5,345 nt of DNA. It comes from Globobulimina sp. (taxonomy: Eukaryota > Foraminifera > Rotaliida). Shown one piece after another: positions 1 to 5,153 of this stretch (position 1 is its first letter; each line of letters starts with the position of its first letter). The position numbers and the translations under genes were made by a program. The stretch lies in NCBI GenBank assembly GCA_003354225.1, contig PIVH01000620.1, positions 1-5,345 of the forward strand. Direction: 5' to 3'. The notes beneath the pieces are model-generated. The model searched no databases. It was not told where the DNA came from and worked only from the letters and a program-made list of their open reading frames with translations.

Positions 1-111
1 CAAACAAACATTTTAATTCTTTTTTTTATGCACACACGTCATTTTGTCACTAGCTAGCACTGGAAAGTTTTTCTTTAAGTTTTGAAGAAGTTTCGGCAAC
101 ATTTCAATGCT
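1..111 (+). promoter_or_regulatory. 5' flank and probable leader of the reeler-like gene
   Basis: This T-rich flank has no supported coding sequence. An in-frame TAA at 76-78 closes the reading frame upstream, which supports the ATG at 112 as the start. Two upstream ATGs are present. One at 28 opens a 9-codon frame ending in TAG at 55-57. One at 107 opens a two-codon frame (ATG CTA TGA) that overlaps the main ATG. Whether either is transcribed depends on the transcription start, which cannot be seen here. Confidence 0.4.
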
Positions 112-675
112 ATGATTCGAACTTTCCTTTGCTATGTTATACTGACGATATTAAGTGATTCAACTGTTGAACTTTACGACAATGTATGGGGCAGTTGCAC
201 GCCGCCAAGTTTGTCGGAAAGTTATATGGGTGGACCTGCACAGAAAGGAACTCAGCTCAACCTAACAATAAATGATATTCCACTGTCAGAATTTGAAGGA
301 TATTTACCATCAGAAAAGGAATATAAATTAAAAATAAAATCTTCCCATGAATGGCATCAGTATGCGATATTTATTGACCAAGGTAATGTTTTTATGCACG
401 TTATACAAATTGAACAACAAAATTGTGAATAAAATGAAGGAAAATTGAAACATAATGAAAAGGAGACAGAACTGCAATGTGATGGGAAAACATTGATGTT
501 TGGAGATATTGAGTTGGAGGTTGAATTTATTTGGATTCCATCAAATGCACACAATGACATTGTAACATTAACTATTGGATACGCTCCTTATTACACGTTA
601 ATTTCAGTGCAAACATTTGATATATTACCAAGAGATCTAAAAACCAGTATTGATGCTAAAAAAAAGGAAATGTGA
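112..675 (+). CDS. Small secreted reeler-like protein, two exons (112-382, 470-675)
   Basis: The spliced product is 158 residues. Residues 1 to about 18 (MIRTFLCYVILTILSDS) look like a signal peptide, so the protein is probably secreted. The rest resembles a reeler-type beta sandwich in pattern only. It has an early Cys (C29) before a Pro-rich start, a central block with F-x-GYLP and Y-KLKIKS (about 61-77), then a Cys followed by GKTLMF (94-101), VEFIWIPS (108-115) and a closing strand GYAPYYT (127-133). N50-L-T is a possible N-glycosylation site. The ATG at 112 is chosen because the frame is stopped at 76 and the signal peptide starts there. Without splicing, a TAA at 430-432 cuts the domain in two; removing 383-469 keeps the frame. 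The gene ends with TGA at 673-675; a further 3' exon cannot be excluded. No transmembrane anchor follows. The reeler call is an inference from strand pattern and would need a profile search. Confidence 0.6.
383..469 (+). other. Predicted intron, 87 nt, phase 1, in the reeler-like gene
   Basis: The donor is AG|GTAATG at 383 and the acceptor is ACAG ending at 469. The intron contains the in-frame TAA at 430-432. Removing it joins ...AIFIDQ to ELQCDGKT without changing frame, because G382 plus A470-A471 gives GAA. The alternative donor GTGAAT at 425 with the same acceptor would create TAA at the junction, so it is disfavoured. Because 87 is divisible by three, retention would end translation at the TAA rather than shift the frame. 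Confidence 0.6.
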
Positions 676-759
676 CTCAATATAGTGATTATTATGAAAT
701 TCAAACAAAAAATCAGTATTAACGGAGATTATAAAAACAACTTAAATGAGGCAAGGATT

Positions 760-794
760 CAATAAAAAATCGCACCAAAAAAATAGATAATAAA
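760..794 (+). terminator. Candidate poly(A) signals of the reeler-like gene
   Basis: AATAAA occurs at 760-765 and again at 789-794, about 85 and 115 nt past the TGA at 673-675. The spacing suits 3'-end formation, but in A-rich DNA such hexamers are common, so this is a weak call. Confidence 0.35.
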
Positions 795-800
795 AGTACA

Positions 801-878
801 ATCAAAAAAATGAAAACATTAGCAACACTTTTTATACACTTATTTGTTGTAAAAGTGTTGCTAATGTTTCATTTTGAT
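801..878. repeat. Near-perfect inverted repeat (hairpin), about 25-bp stem
   Basis: The left arm at 807-832 and the right arm at 851-875 are complementary over 25 base pairs, with one unpaired A (A813). The core ATTAGCAACAC is matched exactly by GTGTTGCTAAT. The loop is about 18 nt (833-850). Beyond the A run, ATC at 801-803 can pair with GAT at 876-878 if three A residues bulge. It lies between two convergent genes. It could be a small-RNA precursor-like hairpin, a foldback or miniature transposon remnant, or a 3'-end structure. No target-site duplication is obvious. Confidence 0.8.
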
Positions 879-907
879 GTGAATTACTATTATTTATTTT
901 TTCATTG

Positions 908-979
908 GTGTTTTGTTGCATTAATTCTTGCCGGATTTTTTTTTCTTCGATGTTTTTATCGCATTTATGCAACGAACAC
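908..979. repeat. Second, weaker inverted repeat
   Basis: GTGTTTTGTTGCAT (908-921, roughly) pairs with ATGCAACGAACAC (967-979) with one G-U pair and one bulged T. Inside the loop is a small CGAT...ATCG stem (948-961). It sits just downstream of the stronger hairpin. It may be part of the same unit or a chance product of biased composition. Confidence 0.45.
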
Positions 980-1149
980 ATTCCAAAAAAGTTTGAAACA
1001 AACGAACAAAATTCACAATTTTCAACTAAAATGCACCCGTATATTATAAATTTAATTATTTCCTCAGACCAAAAAACAAACGGAAAAAAAGAAAGCAATA
1101 ATTTCTGATCGATTTCTACATTCTTTATACAACAATATGCGACGTGCAC

Positions 1150-2320
1150 TTATCTCCTCCACGAAAGTACATAATCGCCGCCGTTAGGTAGCCTTATTTC
1201 GCATTCATAGCCATCACTAAAACGCGAATATATATCAAATGAGATTTTCTTTGAGCGTACCACATGACATCCAAACCCAAATAACTTATCCAAATTCATC
1301 AGCACGCCGTTAATGTCGTAATCCATCGACAGCCCTTTCACCACGGATTTAAAACATTGCTTTGCTACAAGGCACACAGCGTCCGTATGGGGATTCGACC
1401 TATAAACCAACACATATTTCCCTTCGCGATCAAAGGTTTGCGTTCTTTGGTAATCTCCTTCCACTGACAACGCAAAGCTTGGTTTCAATCCAATATTTGC
1501 CACTGATATGATATATATATAAACGACAAAAAAAACACATTTCAAACTGAACTGAGTCATCGACCATACCTAGGCAGACCGTGTCGGTGTCACTGAATAA
1601 GTCGTCGTAAAATTTACAAATCCTTTTGGCAATGTCGAAGTTGTCGCCTTTGCCCAATAAATGAGCCAACGAAATGGATTTAAACTCGTTCGCAGACATA
1701 ATTGTATCGGATTTGTCCCGTCCAAAAGTATTTTGATTTTTCTTTGTATTTTTCTTGTCAGGCTGCACATATTTGGATTGTGTGGATTGCTGCCGGTTAT
1801 TTTTAAGCGGTTTTGGGAGTGATTTGGCTTTGGGAGTTATTTGCTGCCGGTTTTGGGAGTTATTTTTAAGCGGTTTCTTATTTTTTGGTGTGGCTTTTTT
1901 TGATTGTTTATTATTAGATTTATAACGAGATTTATTATTATTTGATTTCTTATTTTTTTTATTTTTCTTATTTTTATTATCCAAATTTGAGTATTTCGCG
2001 TTTCTTTGCTGCTTTTTTTTCGCTTGTGCTGCTCTTTTGAGTCGTAATTGTTTGAATGGTTCATATTCTGGCGGCACATCTAAAATATATAAAATTGCTT
2101 TCGGAATTACAAAGACGCCCATTCCCACATTATAACATTCGAAATATTCCACTCCTTCATAGGTTCCACTATGTTTACCATCGCCTTTCCACAGCTCTAC
2201 ACCGTAAAATACACCTTTTTTACCATGGATTTCGCCGACATACTTAACCATTCCCAAGCGATGAGCAGATAATTCTACGTAATCACCCAAACGCACCTCT
2301 TCTTTATCATCATCTGCCAT
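1150..2320 (-). CDS. CAP-Gly domain protein with Lys/Asn-rich linker and unknown C-terminal domain, two exons (2320-1570, 1502-1150)
   Basis: The spliced product is 367 residues. Residues about 10-76 form a CAP-Gly domain: a LGDYVEL start, then G-MVKYVGEIHGKKGVFYGVEL, GKHSG at 48-52, YFEC at 59-62 and GVFVIP at 68-73. CAP-Gly domains bind the C-terminal EEY/F tails of tubulin, EB proteins and CLIP-type partners, so a microtubule-associated role is likely. The usual GKNDG motif is GKHSG here, which may change or weaken that binding. Residues about 92-205 are a basic, low-complexity Lys/Asn/Gln linker that could add charge-based microtubule affinity. Residues about 206-367 look globular and are shared between the two exons; I do not recognise them. 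Five Cys are spread through this part. The ATG at 2320-2318 begins MADDDKEE just ahead of the domain. The gene ends with TAA at 1152-1150 and is divergent from the SAM-domain gene. Confidence 0.85.
1503..1569 (-). other. Predicted intron, 67 nt, phase 1, in the CAP-Gly gene
   Basis: On the minus strand the donor is CTAG|GTATGG (starting at 1569) and the acceptor is ATATCAG ending at 1503, preceded by a T-rich tract. Joining TGC CTA G to TG GCA AAT gives CLVAN in one frame and fuses two open segments into 367 codons. If retained, the frame continues through the intron, shifts relative to exon 2 and stops near 1430, giving a 296-residue product with an unrelated tail. Confidence 0.8.
1706..2047 (-). 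repeat. Low-complexity Lys/Asn/Gln coding tract
   Basis: This segment encodes roughly residues 92-205 of the CAP-Gly protein, dominated by K, N, Q and S, including KNKK-type runs (about 116-125). On the + strand it appears as T-rich runs broken by A. It is probably disordered and basic. It separates the CAP-Gly domain from the unknown C-terminal domain. Confidence 0.75.
1787..1876 (-). repeat. Imperfect internal duplication in the linker
   Basis: The + strand block GCTGCCGGTTATTTTTAAG plus CGGTTT around 1789-1814 recurs around 1843-1876, with an extra TTTTGGGAG segment inserted after GCCGG. In protein it gives two copies of a KPLKNN...RQQ motif. This suggests the linker grew by local duplication. 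Confidence 0.6.
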
Positions 2321-2377
2321 TACCTAAATAAGTACTAGTAATAAATAAAAAACCTTAGACTCTCAGATCGAGTAACA
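2321..2377. promoter_or_regulatory. 57-bp divergent promoter region between the CAP-Gly and SAM genes
   Basis: The ATGs of the two genes face away from each other with only 57 bp between them, so both 5' leaders and any shared promoter must fit here or lie inside coding sequence. It is A/T-rich and contains the 8-bp palindrome TACTAGTA (2333-2340). No TATA element can be assigned with confidence. Confidence 0.5.
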
Positions 2378-4198
2378 ATGGCAGCTTATGTGGAAACTGA
2401 TGAAGGTGCAGCCACACAACAAGCAAATGGAGGCTCTGAAATCGTAAACTGGTTAAAAGCAGAGAATTTATCAAAATTAATCCCATTATTTAAAGAAGAA
2501 GAGATGACATTGGATGAATTAATGGAATTCGCAGCGGACAAAAGCAATTTTGAACAATATTTAAAAGAATTAAAGATCCCAAAAGCCTCTATATTCAGAA
2601 TATTATCCAAAATCAAAAAAAGAAAACAAAGCACACAAAAAAAGCATAATTATAACCCTCCAAAAGCAGTGGTCGTAATCACTGAAAAAGAACAAAATGT
2701 GATGGAGAGTTTAAACAAACGGAACCGAAAAATAACTGCTTTAATCACAGAATTAGCAGAATGTGATGCAAAAATATCAGAAAATGAACAGGTTATAACA
2801 TCAAAAATTAATCAAGAATATAATAATTTAATTCATTTAATTAGGGAGAGTCAAAAGAGTGTTTTAAACAAATTACGTGACATTTCTACAAAGAAAAAAT
2901 TAAATATATCCGCAAAATCGCAACAATTACAACAACAACAAAATAATACAAAAAACGCCATTAAAAGTTGTAATGAATTGCTTTATGATGTTAATATTGA
3001 TCGGAATCAACGACAAAATAAAATATTTTCGATGGTTAATGCTGTTTTGACTGAGGTTATCCCACAAAATGTGGAGCAGTTTCCGACAGATATTATATTG
3101 GTATTTAATAAGGAGAGAATATCATCAGTTTAGTTTTTGTGCTTTATTTTGTTTACAATCGCGCATAATATAAAACAATATGTATTTTATGCAGTTTTTA
3201 TCAGATTTAATGGACGTTTATGGTGCACAGAGACATCCAGTTCCAGTCATTGATGATATTAAATGCGGCTCAATTGCAACGAAAGAATGTACAGTTAAGT
3301 TATTTGCATATTTTATAATGTTTAATATGTGGTAAATGATTTTTTGAAGGTTTGCTGGAATGCTGTTCTCAGTCAACAAGATTTGAAGAAAGAAATAAGA
3401 ACAACATTATATATGAAAATTGAAAGTGTGAATGCGGAAATTGATGAGAAAGAGAGAGAACAATTGGATTCAGACTTGATTGATTTTAATAAAAATCAAC
3501 AAAATTATAAATACGAAATGAATGGTTTAAAGAAAGATACTTTGTATAAAATGGAGATTGTATTATTTGAAGGAAAAGAGAATGATAATAATAATAATAT
3601 TAAACAAAGAAAAGATGTCAAACCGTTTTTATTTAATTTTAAAACATTGACATATGATTTTTATGAGAAAACATTTGTTTATCAAACCGATTATGATAAG
3701 AATGGAATATGTTATTTTTTGGGGACAGCTTTTGGTCAACAACCAGTATGGCAAAATCCTGCAAAAACTGGCTTTATAACATTAAATTCATCCGAATGGA
3801 GTGGAGATATTAATTGTATGGTTGGTAGAACTGTTGCTATCCAAGTTTATGCACATCATCAACAGGATGCATGGGTGACAATTAATTTTGGAAACAAATT
3901 GAAAATAAATCCAAATGCATATACATTAAAGCATTGTGACAATCATACAGGGCATTATTATTTAAGAAATTGGAAGTTTGAAGGAAGTAATGATGGATCA
4001 ACTTGGTCCCTCATCAAACAACATACAAATGATACATCACTTTGTCAGAATTCACAATCATATACCTGGCGAATCGAAAATTGTAATGAATATTATCAGC
4101 AATTTAGAATTCAAGTGACTGGCAAAGATTCAAATGGTCATTATCATTTAATGGGTTCCAGATTTGAAGTATATGGTTTTTTGACTGGAAACAAATAA
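2378..4198 (+). CDS. SAM / coiled-coil / FN3-like / discoidin-like protein, three exons (2378-3127, 3195-3293, 3350-4198)
   Basis: The spliced product is about 565 residues. Residues about 20-80 look like a SAM domain (IVNWLKAENLSKLIPLF, then FEQYLKELKI). Residues about 100-227 are a long charged coiled coil with a QQLQQQQ stretch, similar in style to the BBC coiled coil of TRIM proteins. Residues about 265-383 resemble fibronectin type III: VCW at 284-286, L-KDTLYKMEI at 343-353, FKTL at 380-383, with an Asn run at 362-365. Residues about 384-560 match the discoidin-like domain of HECTD1 and BTBD9: NGICYFLGT, NPNAYTLKH, LRNWKFEGSNDGSTW, FRIQVTG and LMGSRFEVYGF. A cytosolic oligomeric scaffold or adaptor is likely: SAM and coiled coil for assembly, C-terminal domains for binding. 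There is no RING, B-box or HECT, so no ligase activity is predicted. The ATG at 2378 (ACAATGG) is well placed; the stop is TAA at 4196-4198. The first donor is uncertain. Confidence 0.85.
3128..3194 (+). other. Predicted first intron of the SAM-domain gene (donor 3128 or 3101)
   Basis: Exon 1 stays open until a TAG at 3131-3133, and the next coding segment is closed upstream by a TAA at 3171, so an intron is needed. The acceptor TTATGCAG ends at 3194 and exon 2 begins TTT TTA TCA in phase 0. Two phase-0 donors fit. GTTTAG at 3128 gives a 67-nt intron and keeps LVFNKERISS before FLSDLMDVYG. GTATTT at 3101 gives a 94-nt intron and drops nine residues. The 3101 donor looks better as a splice site; the 3128 donor gives the smoother protein. 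Confidence 0.6.
3294..3349 (+). other. Predicted second intron of the SAM-domain gene, 56 nt, phase 0
   Basis: The donor ACA|GTTAAGT at 3294 and the acceptor TTTTTGAAG ending at 3349 join KECT to VCWNAV. This restores the conserved Trp-bearing strand of the FN3-like domain. Retention would reach an in-frame TAA at 3333-3335. The GTG at 3329, just inside this intron, is therefore not a start. Confidence 0.75.
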
Positions 4199-4388
4199 TT
4201 ATTGTTACATTTGTTGATACAAACAAACCATAAGTAGTAATATTCGCTGTGCGTCTCATTGATAGCGACTGGAACTTTAGTTAAAAAACCGAGCTTTTTT
4301 AGATAAATGATACAAATTCTTGCATGGCACGGGATGGCGGAATAAAACAATAGGAATAAAACACGTAGGCATAAATGAATCAGACAAT
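4199..4388. terminator. Convergent 3' region with candidate poly(A) signals
   Basis: These 190 bp separate the stops of the SAM gene (+) and the TM2 gene (-). AATAAA occurs on + at 4341-4346 and 4355-4360, about 145-160 nt past the SAM-gene stop and close to the TM2 stop, so the SAM transcript probably ends at or within the 3' end of the TM2 gene. No perfect AATAAA is seen for the minus strand. A short A6...T6 inverted repeat lies at about 4283-4300. No gene is supported. Confidence 0.4.
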
Positions 4389-5111
4389 TTACATTGGAAT
4401 GAGTGTTAAACCATAAGCATCCGATATATCATTCAAAGCAAATCTTGTAATATCACAAACAATCCATACAATCAAAGTAATACAAGCACAAATCCATAAA
4501 ACTGTAGCCAAACATCCAAATGATAATCCACTGCAAACCAAATGAAAACTGCCTTCCTCCGCACCACGTTCTGCCGAACTAAAACAACAAATAAATACAA
4601 ATGGTCCAGTTATAATCAGTATAAATAATCCTAATTTTATTAGTCCAAATACATAATCGTCCACATAAAATCTATCAATTCCTATTTCACCCAAAAACAA
4701 TGAAAATAAAAAAGCTGTTGATTGTAATTTATTTGAATATCCATTGAGACCATGTGAGTGTGTACCATTATGTGATGAATCTGTATTTGTGTCGGTATCT
4801 GTATCGGTATCCATTGCCAATGCTGAATAATATGGTTTGTTTGTTTTATGTTTACGCCGCACATGATGTCGTTTTTTATGTTGTAGTGTATAATCATCGC
4901 CATCATCAGAGCTTGAACATGGACATTCTGCTTCATTTGCATCACGACGATGGTTGCATGGACATGCTTGCTGACGATGTCCATTATTTAGAAATTGATT
5001 GTTTTTGATCAATTGTTGACGTCTAATCAATGCATTTTGTGTGGATTTGTATGAAAATACTCCATCAAATAAAATAAATAGGACAAGCATAAATGTCATC
5101 CATGCTGCCAT
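4389..5111 (-). CDS. TM2-domain membrane protein with signal peptide
   Basis: The product is 240 residues in a single exon. Residues 1-20 (MAAWMTFMLVLFILFDGVFS) look like a signal peptide. Residues about 21-126 form a hydrophilic, probably luminal or extracellular region with two CPC motifs (50-52 and 63-65), a His/Lys/Arg-rich stretch (78-92), an Asp-Thr repeat (101-111) and an NGT sequon at 115. Residues about 127-235 are a TM2 domain: K-x2-STAFLFSLFLGEIGIDRFYVDDYVFGLIKLGLFILI, a longer third hydrophobic segment (about 197-218), then VCDITRFALNDISDAYGLTL. The DRF motif is at 146-148. TM2 proteins are eukaryotic and bacterial membrane proteins of mostly unknown biochemical role; human TM2D1-3 are linked to amyloid and Notch signalling. 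The insert between the second and third hydrophobic segments makes it longer than the minimal TM2 form. The ATG at 5111 is chosen because it begins the signal peptide in AAACATGG context. The stop is TAA at 4391-4389. Confidence 0.85.
   Translation of the reverse strand: MAAWMTFMLVLFILFDGVFSYKSTQNALIRRQQLIKNNQFLNNGHRQQACPCNHRRDANEAECPCSSSDDGDDYTLQHKKRHHVRRKHKTNKPYYSALAMDTDTDTDTNTDSSHNGTHSHGLNGYSNKLQSTAFLFSLFLGEIGIDRFYVDDYVFGLIKLGLFILIITGPFVFICCFSSAERGAEEGSFHLVCSGLSFGCLATVLWICACITLIVWIVCDITRFALNDISDAYGLTLIPM
4779..4811 (-). repeat. Asp-Thr coding hexamer repeat in the TM2 gene
   Basis: A run of GTATCx hexamers on the + strand encodes the alternating Asp-Thr stretch DTDTDTDTNTD at residues 101-111. 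It lies in the predicted non-membrane region just ahead of the TM2 domain and is likely to vary in length between strains. Confidence 0.7.
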
Positions 5112-5153
5112 GTTTATTTTACGTAAAACAGTTTTTGAGTGTTTGCTCAATCA
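5112..5153. promoter_or_regulatory. 42-bp divergent promoter region with 12-bp palindrome
   Basis: The TM2 gene and the right-hand partial gene start 42 bp apart on opposite strands. The perfect palindrome TTTTACGTAAAA sits at 5117-5128, five nt upstream of the TM2 ATG. Its TACGTA core resembles bZIP-type ACGT sites, but it may lie within the TM2 leader rather than act as a promoter element. Confidence 0.45.

Larger units (their letters stand above)
676..1149. other. Convergent intergenic region, 474 bp, no supported gene
   Basis: This region lies between the 3' ends of the reeler-like gene and the CAP-Gly gene. It holds runs of A and T, candidate poly(A) signals on both strands (AATAAA at 760 and 789 on +; TTTATT at 893-898, which reads AATAAA on -), and two inverted repeats listed separately. 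Open frames here are short, T/A-driven and lack any recognisable domain. It is the largest gap in an otherwise compact window. Confidence 0.6.

Noticed and set aside
430-432. In-frame TAA inside the reeler-like gene read as evidence for a variant genetic code or readthrough
   Set aside because: A GT...AG intron at 383-469 removes it in frame, and TAA is used as the terminal codon of three other genes here, so the standard code suffices.
908-979. 72-nt folded block considered as a tRNA
   Set aside because: The terminal stem is too long, and there are no D-loop or T-loop consensus bases and no proper anticodon arm.
810-1049. Open frame for a 79-residue hydrophobic protein on +
   Set aside because: It is driven by T-rich sequence, its start lies on the left arm of the palindrome, the start of the frame is the hairpin itself, and no domain is visible.
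832-1149. Minus-strand open frame directly following the CAP-Gly stop, possible readthrough extension
   Set aside because: It begins without an ATG after a clean TAA, crosses both inverted repeats and shows no recognisable domain.
3329-4198. Separate gene starting at GTG 3329 for the discoidin-like domain
   Set aside because: The GTG lies in a predicted intron; splicing 3293 to 3350 completes the FN3-like domain and links it to the SAM exon.
4682-5008. Other open frames on both strands within the TM2 gene
   Set aside because: They are out-of-frame shadows made of His/Ile/Tyr-rich low-complexity sequence, while the TM2 frame has a signal peptide and a conserved domain.
5112-5150. Non-ATG N-terminal extension of the TM2 protein from a TTG at 5150
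   Set aside because: The ATG at 5111 starts a good signal peptide in a favourable context, and the extension would place basic residues before it without need.
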